From: Blastochloris viridis
Lineage (GTDB): Bacteria > Pseudomonadota > Alphaproteobacteria > UBA2136 > UBA6156
Assembly: GCA_005768725.1 (NCBI GenBank)
Contig: VAFM01000002.1
Span: forward strand, 248,001 to 312,000
DNA length: 64,000 bases
Direction: 5' to 3'
Positions 51,577-59,954 of the stretch are shown in pieces. Below the pieces are notes generated by a model. It searched no databases, had not been told where the DNA came from, and worked only from the letters and a program-made list of their open reading frames with translations. Position numbers and translations under genes: made by a program. Numbering within the stretch: the first letter of the stretch is position 1; each line of letters starts with the position of its first letter.

Positions 51577-52212
51577 CTAGTGTCCGCTGCCCTGGGCCTC
51601 GGCACCTGCCGGAGGCGTTTCATCGGCCGGAGTCGCCGGTTGGATCTCAGCGGTCGGGGTCGCTGGCTTTTCATCAATGGCCGGTTCCTTTACAGGAGCC
51701 GTTTCTGCCGGAGCGGTTTCCGCAGGCAGAGCTTCCTCGGTGGCAGCCTCTTCCTTCACAACCACCTTCTTGGCAGCCTTCTTCACAGCCGGTTTGGCAA
51801 CAGGGGTCGGCACACGTTTGCCGTTCTCATCCCAACGGTCAGCAAACTTGGCTTCGCCTTTACCCACAACAAACAAGCCGCTGGTCGGGTCAAAGGTAAA
51901 GCGGTCATATCCCTTTTCACGGGCATATTCCTGCCAGCTCTTGTCAGCCGTGTCCGGGAACTGGGTGGTGGTGCCGTCTTCCAGCTTCACGGTCGCCATG
52001 TGGCCCGGGTCAACGGTCGGGGCGCTGCCAACAGCCGTGGTTTCCACGGTAGTGTAGGTGGTCGTGGTGGTGGTCGGCACGTCCGAGTACGGGTTGGCCG
52101 GTACTTCGTGGGTCACGGTCGTGGTGTTTTCTACCTGCTCAACCATCACTTGGGCGTTAGCTTGGGTAGCTACCAGAGCAGCGGCCGCAGCAACATACAA
52201 CATCTTGTTCAT
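51577..52212 (-). CDS. Secreted Thr/Ala/Pro-rich protein of unknown function
   Basis: A 211-residue exported protein (signal peptide MLYVAAAAALVATQANA-QV). A Thr-rich stretch (DVPTTTTTTYTTVETT) is followed by a small core (MATVKLEDGTTTQFPDTADK then WQEYAREKGYDRFTFDPTSG) and a long Lys/Ala/Pro/Glu tail with APAETAP-type repeats. ATG 52212 has AGGAGAA upstream. The Thr runs resemble the secreted protein at 30664, without clear homology. The upstream gap (52213-52423) shows no coding frame. Confidence 0.7.
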   Translation of the reverse strand: MNKMLYVAAAAALVATQANAQVMVEQVENTTTVTHEVPANPYSDVPTTTTTTYTTVETTAVGSAPTVDPGHMATVKLEDGTTTQFPDTADKSWQEYAREKGYDRFTFDPTSGLFVVGKGEAKFADRWDENGKRVPTPVAKPAVKKAAKKVVVKEEAATEEALPAETAPAETAPVKEPAIDEKPATPTAEIQPATPADETPPAGAEAQGSGH

Positions 52213-52423
52213 TTTAGGTTTTTCTCCTGTGTTGGATACCTTCATCATAAAGGCTCATCGGCAGTATAATGCACAATCACGCGGTTTGTTCAGCGTTTGG
52301 GTACGCTGCGTGCGCTTTTTTCCCAAGGGGGTGTGCCCATGGGGTTTTCCAATCATCCCGGAACCTTTGCCACGCTGTCCCGTCTCTCTCTTGATTAAGA
52401 AAACGACCAAGAAAGGTATGACC

Positions 52424-52993
52424 ATGACAACACTATCCGAAGCCCGCATCCTTATCCTCGCCACCGACGGCTTTGAACAATCCGAACTGGAAACCCCGCT
52501 GAACGAACTCCGCGCCGCAGGTGCCACAGTGCACGTCTGTGCACCCTCCCAAACCAAGGAAGAAGGCGTCATTCGCGGCTGGAAAGACGGCGACTGGGGT
52601 ACCACTGTTCCGGTTGATGTGATTCTGGAATCCAGCACCGACTGGCCCTACCACGCTCTAGTGCTGCCGGGCGGTGTGATCAACCCAGACACCCTGCGCA
52701 CCAACCCCAATGCCGTGAAGCTGGTGCAGGCATTCGTCAACGAAGGCAAACCGGTCGCCGCCATCTGCCACGGCCCATGGCTGCTGGCCGAAGCCGATGT
52801 GGTGAACGGCCGTAAGGTCACCTCCTACACCTCCATTAAAACCGACATGATCAATGCCGGTGCCGACTGGCAGGATGCCGAGGTGGTGACCGACAACGGA
52901 CTCATTACCTCGCGTAAGCCGTCCGACCTTCCCGCCTTCGTCGCCAAGATCCTCGAGGAAGTGCAGGAAGGCCAGCACCGCCGCGCCGCATAG
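52424..52993 (+). CDS. PfpI/DJ-1-family protein (YhbO-like)
   Basis: A 189-residue DJ-1/PfpI protein of the type 1 glutamine amidotransferase fold. ILILATDGFEQSELETPL carries the conserved glutamate and VAAICHGPWLLAEADVV carries the nucleophilic cysteine (near residue 110) followed by histidine. Such proteins act as protein/nucleotide deglycases or chaperone-like stress proteins; the activity is debated. ATG 52424 is preferred over ATG 52418 because AAGAAAGG is then about 8 bases away. Lone gene with its own terminator. Confidence 0.9.
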   Translation: MTTLSEARILILATDGFEQSELETPLNELRAAGATVHVCAPSQTKEEGVIRGWKDGDWGTTVPVDVILESSTDWPYHALVLPGGVINPDTLRTNPNAVKLVQAFVNEGKPVAAICHGPWLLAEADVVNGRKVTSYTSIKTDMINAGADWQDAEVVTDNGLITSRKPSDLPAFVAKILEEVQEGQHRRAA

Positions 52994-53011
52994 CGCTACC
53001 ATACAACCCAT

Positions 53012-53037
53012 AAGCCTCTCGGAATGGGAGGCTTTTT
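53012..53037 (+). terminator. Intrinsic terminator
   Basis: AAGCCTCTC/GGGAGGCTT stem with loop GGAAT, followed by TTT. Confidence 0.85.
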
Positions 53038-53178
53038 AGTATCTTACCGATAAAAATCCTTGTCTCCCCATCTTGACGAAGCCCAACGCTCATTGCATAC
53101 AAAGCATGTCGCAAGACATATGTTTGAAGTATCCCTAAATCACGTTCACCTTTCAGCCATTCCAAAAGGAGAGGAACC

Positions 53179-53613
53179 ATGCTGAAGAAACTTCTCACCT
53201 GCGCCAGCGCGGCCCTGATCACCGCTGCCATGCTGTCCACCAGCGCCCATGCCGACCTCCGCCGCTCCGGCCAGGCCGCCTGGGATGTTTACCAGGGTCG
53301 TCTCGGCCTGAAGATCGGCGGCAACGCCAGTATGATCTTCGGCAACGAAACCTACTGCTCACGCGGTCAGGTGCAGAATATGGTCTATGGCCACTACAAC
53401 CAGAACGTCGAGTTCGTCGGCAACATGTCGTCCCTCATCGGCCGTATGAACGGCAGCTGGGGCGGCAGCGGAGACTCGGACGGTTACGTTCTTGCAGACG
53501 TCTTCGACTGCGGCGTCTCGCTCGGCGGGCGTCTCAGCGGCGCCGTCTGCGTCTCGCTGGACATCATGCAGCCGATGGGCACCCGCTACTGCGCCTACGG
53601 CACGCAGGAGTAA
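53179..53613 (+). CDS. Small secreted cysteine-containing protein
   Basis: A 144-residue exported protein with signal peptide (LTCASAALITAAMLSTSAHA-DL). The mature part is Gly/Ser-rich with four or more cysteines (YCSRGQ, FDCGVS, AVCVSL, YCAYG) that could form two disulfides, and repeats of hydrophobic-polar alternation (GRLGLKIGGNASMIFGNETY) suggesting beta strands. AAAAGGAGAGG precedes ATG 53179. It is 70 bases upstream of a second secreted-protein gene with a hairpin in between. No family recognised. Confidence 0.7.
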   Translation: MLKKLLTCASAALITAAMLSTSAHADLRRSGQAAWDVYQGRLGLKIGGNASMIFGNETYCSRGQVQNMVYGHYNQNVEFVGNMSSLIGRMNGSWGGSGDSDGYVLADVFDCGVSLGGRLSGAVCVSLDIMQPMGTRYCAYGTQE

Positions 53614-53627
53614 CCCTGCACGCACAT

Positions 53628-53657
53628 GCGGAACGCCCTCCCGGCGTTCCGCAACTC
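53628..53657 (+). terminator. Hairpin between two secreted-protein genes
   Basis: GCGGAACGCC/GGCGTTCCGC 10-bp stem, 5-base loop, then AACTCCTTT. The T-run is poor, so it may reduce rather than stop transcription into 53684. Confidence 0.45.
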
Positions 53658-53683
53658 CTTTCATGGTTCAGGAGGAACCCCTC

Positions 53684-54400
53684 ATGAAAATGCGTCCTAC
53701 CTTACTTCTGGCCGCCTGCATCGCGCTTACGGCTTCCACGGCCATGGCCCAGCAGGTACCCAAGAATATCTCCGGTGATATCCTCACCGACGACATCAAC
53801 ATCCACAGCCGCAACAGCGCAGAGGTCTGCTGGTCCAACAGTGACAATCAGACCTGCCATACTCTAGTGGGTGCCGGTAACGACCGCAACTGCACCGATA
53901 GCACTCTGCTTCGCACCGCCGAAACCTTCATGAACCGGAAGTTCCGCTACTACAATACCGACCGGCTCATGGATGAAGACGGCAATCTCGAGATTCAGGG
54001 CGTCGGCGGTCTCCGCTCGTTCCTGAAACGCGACCGCGATGGCGGCATCTTTGCCGCCCTGCTCCGGTGCACCAGAAATGGTGAATTCACCGGCACCTAC
54101 GCGCTGCTGATCGATCTGGAAGACACCATGACCAACGAAGGCACCTTCAAGCCGGAAGGACTGTTCCATGTCGCCATCGACACGGGCGACGACGACATGG
54201 AACAAGTCGAACACGCTCCCGCTACTGTCGAAGACGAACCTATCGTCACGGAAAAACCGGTCGTCGTCACGCAGGAAGAGCAACTTCCCGCCAAGCCTTC
54301 GGCCAAGGCCGGACTGGCGAAGCAGGTCGAATCCCTGTCGGAAGAAGATGCCGAGGCCATCGCCAAAGCCATTCAGGAGATCAGGGATAAAAAGCAATAA
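53684..54400 (+). CDS. Secreted protein, tandem paralogue 1
   Basis: A 238-residue exported protein (signal peptide to about MAQQ). The core (residues about 28-160) has SAEVCWSNSDNQTCHTLVG, then RNCTDSTLL, AETFMNRKF and LRCTRNGEFTGTYALLIDLED. The gene at 54549 shares this layout (TLCWEEIF...ACRT, LTCPLMNVGDMAESFM, IQCQVDGQLTDIYALIIDKDE). This copy adds a C-terminal acidic/Pro tail of about 75 residues ending in helix EEDAEAIAKAIQEIRD. Strong CAGGAGGA precedes ATG 53684. Function unknown. Confidence 0.75.
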   Translation: MKMRPTLLLAACIALTASTAMAQQVPKNISGDILTDDINIHSRNSAEVCWSNSDNQTCHTLVGAGNDRNCTDSTLLRTAETFMNRKFRYYNTDRLMDEDGNLEIQGVGGLRSFLKRDRDGGIFAALLRCTRNGEFTGTYALLIDLEDTMTNEGTFKPEGLFHVAIDTGDDDMEQVEHAPATVEDEPIVTEKPVVVTQEEQLPAKPSAKAGLAKQVESLSEEDAEAIAKAIQEIRDKKQ

Positions 54401-54413
54401 CCCTCTATATTGT

Positions 54414-54447
54414 AAAAAACGGCAGCCCAGTGGCTGCCGTTTTTCTC
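54414..54447 (+). terminator. Terminator, shared hairpin copy 1
   Basis: AACGGCAGCC/GGCTGCCGTT with loop CAGT. The same hairpin recurs at 55111-55144 after the paralogous gene. Confidence 0.9.
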
Positions 54448-54548
54448 TTTTCCATGGCATCGCTCGGCCCACCTTGACCACTCGTATCACTCAATATATA
54501 CAGCAATCACCACAACTTAGCCCTTTCCTCACGCCCGGAGCCTCTCTC

Positions 54549-55106
54549 ATGCGCGCATCTTTCCGTCTGTCTCTTTCCGTTCTGGCCATGGTCATGTGCC
54601 ATGTCCCGCAACCCTCTGCCGCCGCCGAGCCCAAGATCGACATCATTTACGGCAACCTACTCAATTACAAAATAGATCTCCGCGATCCGGCCATCACCTT
54701 GTGTTGGGAAGAGATCTTCAGCCCCGGCAAGCTCAAAGCATGCCGGACCGTTGTTCCTTCCGATACCTATGGCCAGGCCCTCACCTGCCCTCTGATGAAT
54801 GTCGGGGATATGGCGGAAAGCTTCATGACGATCTGGCGCAATGTTCTCAAACTGAAGGGTGATTTCAGCCAGATACCCGAATGGCCTGCCATAACGGGCT
54901 TTGCGGCCCTGCCTCGCATTCTGGCGACCAATGGCGAAGGCACGCTGCATGCAAGCCTGATCCAATGCCAGGTGGACGGTCAGCTGACGGATATCTACGC
55001 CCTGATCATCGATAAGGACGAGGTCAACCTGTCGGACGCCAAGGCCGAAAAGGGACTGTATCCAGAAGCCGTCTTCAAGGTGACGCTGCAAAAGCCGTCC
55101 AAATAA
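54549..55106 (+). CDS. Secreted protein, tandem paralogue 2
   Basis: A 185-residue exported protein (signal peptide MRASFRLSLSVLAMVMCHV, cleavage near SAAA-EP). It shares its cysteine-framed layout with the upstream gene at 53684: CWEEIF/CR pair, LTCPLMNVGDMAESFM, and IQCQVDGQLTDIYALIIDKD. It lacks the acidic C-terminal tail. GGAG precedes ATG 54549. The identical terminator hairpin after both genes indicates duplication of gene plus terminator, followed by strong divergence of the coding part. Confidence 0.75.
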   Translation: MRASFRLSLSVLAMVMCHVPQPSAAAEPKIDIIYGNLLNYKIDLRDPAITLCWEEIFSPGKLKACRTVVPSDTYGQALTCPLMNVGDMAESFMTIWRNVLKLKGDFSQIPEWPAITGFAALPRILATNGEGTLHASLIQCQVDGQLTDIYALIIDKDEVNLSDAKAEKGLYPEAVFKVTLQKPSK

Positions 55107-55110
55107 CGTC

Positions 55111-55144
55111 GCAAAAACGGCAGCCCAGTGGCTGCCGTTTTTGC
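55111..55144 (+). terminator. Terminator, shared hairpin copy 2
   Basis: Identical to the 54414 hairpin in stem and loop (CGGCAGCCCAGTGGCTGCCG), with different flanks. Confidence 0.9.
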
Positions 55145-55185
55145 GTTTCTTGCCAAAGGTACACAAATCCCCTAGGTTACGGCAC

Positions 55186-55830
55186 ATGATCACCCGCCCG
55201 ACCCCGACCATCACCCTTGTCCATAACGATCTCCCCGCCGGCCTCACCTTCCCGAACGGCATGGTCGCGATCGATACCGAAACCACCGGCCTCTCGCTGG
55301 TGACCGACCGCCTGTGCCTGGCCCAGGTCGGCGATGGCGAAGGCAACGTCTGGCTGGTCAAGTTCGATGGCTCCGACTACTCCGCACCTAACCTGCGCAA
55401 AGTGCTGGAAGACCCGCGCCTCATTAAGCTCTTCCACTTCGCCCGCTTCGACCTCGCCATGCTGCAAAAATGGCTGGGCCTGCCGGAGATCCATCCCTCT
55501 TTCTGCACCAAAATCGCCAGCAAGCTCACCCAACCCGGCCCGGGCAAACATAACCTGCGCACCCTGTGCAAAGACTTTCTGGGTGTCGAGCTCGATAAGA
55601 CCGAGCAGATGTCCAACTGGGCGGCAGAAGAACTGACCGAAAGCCAGATGAACTACGCCGCCTCGGACGTTCTCTACCTGCATGAGCTCTACCAGATCTT
55701 CAGCGACAAACTGACCGAAATGGGTCTCAACGTCGCCATGCACAACGCCCTCAACTTCCTCGCCACTCGCGTCGAGCTCGACCTCAAGGGCTACCCCGAG
55801 ACCGATCTCTTCTCCCACACCGGCTGGTAA
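55186..55830 (+). CDS. Ribonuclease D-like 3'-5' exonuclease (short form)
   Basis: A 214-residue DEDDy exonuclease without the HRDC domains of E. coli RNase D (375 residues). The metal-ligand motifs are AIDTETTGL (D, E), FHFARFDLAML (D) and NYAASDVLYLHEL (Y, D). This short type is typical of Alphaproteobacteria and is often next to lptC/kdsD, as here, though a minus-strand secreted-protein gene now intervenes. It probably trims 3' ends of structured RNAs. ATG 55186 has no strong Shine-Dalgarno. Confidence 0.9.
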   Translation: MITRPTPTITLVHNDLPAGLTFPNGMVAIDTETTGLSLVTDRLCLAQVGDGEGNVWLVKFDGSDYSAPNLRKVLEDPRLIKLFHFARFDLAMLQKWLGLPEIHPSFCTKIASKLTQPGPGKHNLRTLCKDFLGVELDKTEQMSNWAAEELTESQMNYAASDVLYLHELYQIFSDKLTEMGLNVAMHNALNFLATRVELDLKGYPETDLFSHTGW

Positions 55831-55843
55831 TCCCGCCTGAATG

Positions 55844-55871
55844 AAAAGCCCCGCACACGCGGGGCTTTTTA
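55844..55871. terminator. Convergent terminator
   Basis: AAAAGCCCCGC/GCGGGGCTTTTT with loop ACAC. Confidence 0.9.
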
Positions 55872-55884
55872 GTATCGGCTTCAG

Positions 55885-56409
55885 CTACATGCCGCGCGTA
55901 CACAAAAATTCCTGAGTATGACACTCATTCAAATAAACACCGCCACTTCCCGGATATTTACAGAAATTCGACATTTCGTTTTCACTCATACGGTCGGTAC
56001 CATACCCAATATGTAACACTTTCGCGTCGCCGCAACGCGGTACGCCATTCTGGCATCCGGTTGCATCCCCCCACGGGTTGCGTATGGTCCAGTCAGTCCC
56101 AACACGGGGTCCCGACTCCGGCGTCAGACACTGCCCACCACCCGTAATCACAAAGCCGCGCATACAGCCGTTACCATCTGCGCCAGCCTGTCCAGTCGCA
56201 TAAAACGCCCCCTTACGCGCACAGGCATCCACCTGATTAAGCCGTATATGCGCCGATTTCGCATTATTGTTGGCTTGGTCGGCAATATTCTGCAAAGCCG
56301 ACCAACTGGCCTCCATGTTCAAACTTCCTCCCGCCGTCCGCTCTTGGGCATAGCTGCCGCACACCAGGCTTAAGGCAACGACAACAACCGACCAGACACG
56401 TACGTTCAT
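55885..56409 (-). CDS. AQERTA-family secreted protein, copy 2
   Basis: A 174-residue exported protein with signal peptide MNVRVWSVVVVALSLVCGSYA. The mature module QERTAGGSLNMEASWSALQN, then ADQANNNAKSAHIRLNQVDAC, FYATGQAGADGNGC, matches copy 1 at 29341 (ANNNAKSAHIRLNQV is identical) and more weakly copy 3 at 61614. The C-terminal half differs: GGGQCLTPESGPRVGTDWTI, RCGDAKVLHIGYGTDRMSE, ending CHTQEFLCTRGM with many cysteines. Opposite strand between RNase D and kdsD. Weak Shine-Dalgarno. Confidence 0.75.
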   Translation of the reverse strand: MNVRVWSVVVVALSLVCGSYAQERTAGGSLNMEASWSALQNIADQANNNAKSAHIRLNQVDACARKGAFYATGQAGADGNGCMRGFVITGGGQCLTPESGPRVGTDWTIRNPWGDATGCQNGVPRCGDAKVLHIGYGTDRMSENEMSNFCKYPGSGGVYLNECHTQEFLCTRGM

Positions 56410-56534
56410 GAAGGAATCTTTCTTTTGGTTCTGTAATATTATAACCCTGAAGAGCAAGCAAACCTGACGCCTTCCAAATTCTTAAAAAATCAGCCCGATT
56501 GCCAAAATGCCCGATCAGCGGTATTTCAATACCC

Positions 56535-57506
56535 ATGCAAAACCAAGCCCTCGCCGCTGCGCTGGAAACCCTCCGCGCTGAAACCGCCGCTCTTCAGAAC
56601 CTCACCAAGGCTCTGGAGGCCGACCCCGCACTGCCCGCCGCACTCAGCCTGCTGCAGGCGGTAACCCTGAATGGCGGCGGACGGGTCATCGTCACCGGCG
56701 TAGGCAAATCCGGTCACATCGGCGGCAAGATCGCCGCTACCTTGGCCAGCACCGGTACCCCGGCCTTCTTTGTACACCCCACCGAAGCCCTGCACGGCGA
56801 CCTCGGCATGATTACCAAGTCCGATGTCATCATCGCCCTTTCCCACAGCGGCGAAAGCAAAGAGCTGGCCGCGGTTGTCACCTACGCCACACGCTTCTCC
56901 ATCCCGCTTATCGCCGTCACCGGTAAACCCGCCAGCACGCTGGCCAAAGCCGCCAAGGTCACCCTCAATACCCGTGTCGAGAAAGAAGCCTGCCCGCTGA
57001 ATCTCGCCCCCACCACCAGCACCACAGTGGCGCTGGCGCTGTGCGACGCACTGGCTGTCGCGCTGATGACCGCGCGCGGCTTCAGCAAAGAAGACTTTGC
57101 GGTCTTCCACCCCGGCGGCAAACTCGGCGCCCAGCTGCTGCGGGTGAAGGAGATCATGGTGGACGAGAACCTGCCGCTGCATTCCGAAAACGCCCCGATG
57201 GCCGACGTTCTGGTCACCCTCACCGCCAGCAACCTCGGCTGCGTCGGCCTCACCGATGCCAAGGGCAACCTCACCGGTATCTTTACCGATGGCGACCTCA
57301 AGCGCCGCCTGACGCCAGACCTCCTCTCCCGCACGGTGGCCGACGTCATGACCCGCACACCCAAAACCATCACGCCAGACGCCCTCGCCACCGCCGCCGT
57401 GGCGCATATGGAACAAACCAACGTCACAACCCTTTGGGTTACAGACAAAAACAAACCCGTCGGCCTGCTGCGCATTCAGGAATGCCTGCACGCCAACGTC
57501 ATCTAA
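56535..57506 (+). CDS. kdsD: Arabinose-5-phosphate isomerase (KpsF/GutQ family)
   Basis: Converts D-ribulose 5-phosphate to D-arabinose 5-phosphate for KDO synthesis. The 323 residues form a SIS domain (about 35-170; VIVTGVGKSGHIGGKIAATL, SHSGESKEL, PTTSTTVALALCDALA) and two CBS domains (about 205-320; VGLTDAKGNLTGIFTDGDLKR). FHPGGKLG links the two. ATG 56535 gives the family N-terminus, but the RBS is weak. It begins a run with lptC, lptA and lptB (gaps of 14-34 bases), probably one operon. Confidence 0.94.
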   Translation: MQNQALAAALETLRAETAALQNLTKALEADPALPAALSLLQAVTLNGGGRVIVTGVGKSGHIGGKIAATLASTGTPAFFVHPTEALHGDLGMITKSDVIIALSHSGESKELAAVVTYATRFSIPLIAVTGKPASTLAKAAKVTLNTRVEKEACPLNLAPTTSTTVALALCDALAVALMTARGFSKEDFAVFHPGGKLGAQLLRVKEIMVDENLPLHSENAPMADVLVTLTASNLGCVGLTDAKGNLTGIFTDGDLKRRLTPDLLSRTVADVMTRTPKTITPDALATAAVAHMEQTNVTTLWVTDKNKPVGLLRIQECLHANVI

Positions 57507-57531
57507 ACCTGTACTGGAAAGCCCGTCTCGC

Positions 57532-58182
57532 ATGCTTCAGCGTCGTCGCGTCATTATCCTCCTGCTGCTGGCCGCTGTGGGTATTCTGGGGGTTATTCTG
57601 TTCCTCAACGTGCGTCCCAGCACCATGTTCAGTCTGGCCGCACCTATTGCCAAACCGCTCACATCATCCTCCCTGCCGCAAGGTGTCTCCACCACGCTGG
57701 ATGGCCCGCTCACCCAAGTCTCCGGCACCACATTGCTGGAAAAACCGCGCTATACCGGCCAGGACGCCCTGGGCCGCAACTGGACCGTCCAGGCCGAAAA
57801 CGCCCTGCAGGGCGGTACAGCCTCCAGCGGCACCTACATCCTCCAACAGGTTACCGCCGAATGGTCCGATCCCAAGCAACAGACACCACTCACCATCCGC
57901 GCCGAAGAAGGCGACTACAGCCAGACCTCGTCCTCCATTCAGTTGACCGGCAACGTCCAGGCCACCGGCATGGGCCTCAACCTCACCGCCCCGCAAATGA
58001 ATGCCGACCTCGCCAGTCGCCGTATCACCGCCAGCGGCGGCAGCCATGTCACCGGCACGGTGGGCAAAGAAAAAGGCGGCTGGAACATCGACCTCAAAGC
58101 ACCCAATCTCTCCGCCGACCCTTCCAGCAGCATCCTGCTGTTCACCGGCGGCGTTCGTGCTAAACTGACCCCCATCAAATAA
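57532..58182 (+). CDS. lptC: LPS export protein LptC
   Basis: Bitopic inner-membrane protein passing LPS from the LptB2FG extractor to LptA. The 216 residues have a membrane helix near the N-terminus (VIILLLLAAVGILGVILFL) and a periplasmic beta-jellyroll with the features GRNWTVQAENA, LTIRAEEGDYSQTSSSIQLTG and LDIN-like strands to the end. Low sequence conservation is normal for LptC; identity rests on size, topology, YrbK-like pattern and position between kdsD and lptA. Confidence 0.85.
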   Translation: MLQRRRVIILLLLAAVGILGVILFLNVRPSTMFSLAAPIAKPLTSSSLPQGVSTTLDGPLTQVSGTTLLEKPRYTGQDALGRNWTVQAENALQGGTASSGTYILQQVTAEWSDPKQQTPLTIRAEEGDYSQTSSSIQLTGNVQATGMGLNLTAPQMNADLASRRITASGGSHVTGTVGKEKGGWNIDLKAPNLSADPSSSILLFTGGVRAKLTPIK

Positions 58183-58196
58183 TCACAGGCATAGCC

Positions 58197-58688
58197 ATGA
58201 ACACCCGTCTCTCCTCAAGCGTCCTTACTCTCGCCCTGGCCACCCTCACGCTGGCCCCGGCCTACGCCGCCACCCAGGGTCCTATCGACATCACCGCCCA
58301 GAAGCTGGAAGTCAACCAGTCCTCCAGCAAGGCCGTCTTCAGCGGCAACGTCGTGGTCACGCAGCAGGGTCTCACCCTTACCGCCCCGACTGTCACCGCC
58401 GATTACACCAGCAAAGCGGGTAACAGCGGCATTCAAACCGTCACCGCCTCGGGCGGCGTGGTCATTACCCGCAACGGCACCGGCGGCGTAACCGAAAAAG
58501 CCACCGGCTCCACCGCGGTGTACAACCCCGATGCCGGCAACCTCACGCTCACCGGCGCGGTCACGCTGGTGCGCGGCCCAAGCGAACTGTCCGGCGACAA
58601 ACTGGTCTATAACCTCACCACCGGTAATGCCGTGGTGACCAACAGCGCTGGCCCGGTTAAAGCCCGCTTCGTGCCCGGCGGCAAGTAG
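58197..58688 (+). CDS. lptA: LPS transport periplasmic protein LptA
   Basis: Periplasmic bridge protein for LPS export. The 163 residues start with a signal peptide (VLTLALATLTLAPAYA-AT), followed by an OstA/LptA domain with PIDITAQKLEVNQSSSKAVF, SGNVVVTQQGLTLTAPTVTA and NLTLTGAVTLVRGPSELSGD strands. Gap of 14 bases after lptC, 34 to lptB. Confidence 0.92.
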   Translation: MNTRLSSSVLTLALATLTLAPAYAATQGPIDITAQKLEVNQSSSKAVFSGNVVVTQQGLTLTAPTVTADYTSKAGNSGIQTVTASGGVVITRNGTGGVTEKATGSTAVYNPDAGNLTLTGAVTLVRGPSELSGDKLVYNLTTGNAVVTNSAGPVKARFVPGGK

Positions 58689-58722
58689 CCATCGCGCTTC
58701 ATGTGTGCTACAAACGCCGCCA

Positions 58723-59478
58723 ATGACCACTGCCTCTACCCCTCCCGCCAAAGGCCTGTATGTCGAAGGCCTGCAGAAACGCGTTGGCGCCCGCCAGATT
58801 CTGCGCAATGTCTCTCTCTCCGTCCAGCGCGGCCAGGTCGTGGCCCTGCTGGGGCCCAACGGCGCCGGTAAAACCAGCAGCTTCCAGGCCGTTATCGGCC
58901 TGACCCATGTCGATAGCGGCGTGATCACGCTGGACGGCGCCGATCTTACCCACCTGCCCATGTACCGCCGTGCCCGTCTGGGCCTCGGCTATTTGCCACA
59001 GGAGAGCAGCATTTTCCGCGGCCTGTCGGTAGAAAAGAACCTGCTCGCGGTGCTCGAAATGGTCTGCCGCACCCACGCCGAGCAAACCACGCGCCTTGAA
59101 GAACTGCTCAACGAATTCGGCCTGACCAAGGTCCGCCACAGCCCGGCCCCTGCCCTTTCGGGTGGTGAACGCCGCCGTGTCGAGATCGCACGCGCACTGG
59201 CCGCCAATCCGCAATTCATGATGCTCGACGAACCCTTTGCCGGGGTCGACCCTCTCGCCATCCGCGACGTGAAGAACTTGGTGCTGCACCTCAAAACGCG
59301 CGGCATGGGCGTCCTGATTACCGACCACAACGTCCGGGATACGTTAAGCCTTGTCGACCACGCCTACATCATGGCCGAAGGTCAGGTCCTAGCCTCCGGT
59401 ACGCCGGCGCAGATCGTCGCCAACCCGGACGTTCGCCGCGTCTATCTGGGCGACGACTTCGAACTCGCCAAATCCTAA
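58723..59478 (+). CDS. lptB: LPS export ABC transporter ATP-binding protein LptB
   Basis: Cytoplasmic ATPase powering LPS extraction with LptF/LptG. The 251 residues contain Walker A LLGPNGAGKTSS, Q-loop (YLPQESSIFRGLSVEKNLL), signature LSGGERRRVEIARAL, Walker B FMMLDEPFAGVDPLA and H-loop LITDHNVRDTLSLVDHAYIM. I chose ATG 58723; a GTG at 58705 in frame adds 6 residues. In Alphaproteobacteria rpoN often follows, but here it is absent. Confidence 0.95.
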   Translation: MTTASTPPAKGLYVEGLQKRVGARQILRNVSLSVQRGQVVALLGPNGAGKTSSFQAVIGLTHVDSGVITLDGADLTHLPMYRRARLGLGYLPQESSIFRGLSVEKNLLAVLEMVCRTHAEQTTRLEELLNEFGLTKVRHSPAPALSGGERRRVEIARALAANPQFMMLDEPFAGVDPLAIRDVKNLVLHLKTRGMGVLITDHNVRDTLSLVDHAYIMAEGQVLASGTPAQIVANPDVRRVYLGDDFELAKS

Positions 59479-59642
59479 CCGATTGTCCGACAATCCGTCG
59501 CGCCAAAAGGCGCTTATCCGCCATTGTCTTTACGGAAAACGGAAACGACCGCCCTACCCCCTTGCCTTCTTATTCTGAAAGGTTCATGTAAGAAACGTCT
59601 CCCGGAGACATCACATCATTTACATATGCGGAGGGGAAACTC

Positions 59643-59885
59643 ATGATGCGTTTAGTTGAAACGCCGCTCATCGGCGCCATTATCTGCCTGATTCCCGTGT
59701 ACCTTGCGTTGACCTACCTTCACATACCCGCTGAAACATTCAAACCGTTCCTGATGCTCTGCTTCCTGGGATACATGTTCCTGGCTGCGGCCTGCGCCAC
59801 CATTACCGCCTTCCACGGCACCGCTATATTTGTAGTCGCGGCACTTATGCTTCTGGGTCTGGCACATGTAACGCCAATCCTCTGA
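59643..59885 (+). CDS. Small hydrophobic membrane protein
   Basis: An 80-residue protein, almost wholly hydrophobic, with two or three membrane helices (about 8-26 IGAIICLIPVYLALTYL, 33-55, 58-78). No conserved charged residue stands out. GCGGAGGGG lies 6 bases before ATG-ATG 59643, a strong ribosome-binding site, and a terminator follows, so it is likely expressed. Too short for family assignment. Confidence 0.7.
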   Translation: MMRLVETPLIGAIICLIPVYLALTYLHIPAETFKPFLMLCFLGYMFLAAACATITAFHGTAIFVVAALMLLGLAHVTPIL

Positions 59886-59903
59886 ATACCTTACTTCGTC
59901 CGT

Positions 59904-59938
59904 AAAAAACGCCGCCCTTGTCCAGAGCGGCGTTTTGT
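59904..59938. terminator. Convergent terminator
   Basis: AAAAAACGCCGC/GCGGCGTTTT stem with loop CCTTGTCCAGA-like bases, between the small membrane protein gene and accD. Confidence 0.85.
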
Positions 59939-59954
59939 TATGTCGCGTAAACTC

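Noticed and set aside
52424..52993. PfpI-type gene as a classical protease
   Set aside because: The DJ-1/PfpI motif is present, but most homologues of this size show weak or no proteolysis, so only the family is stated.
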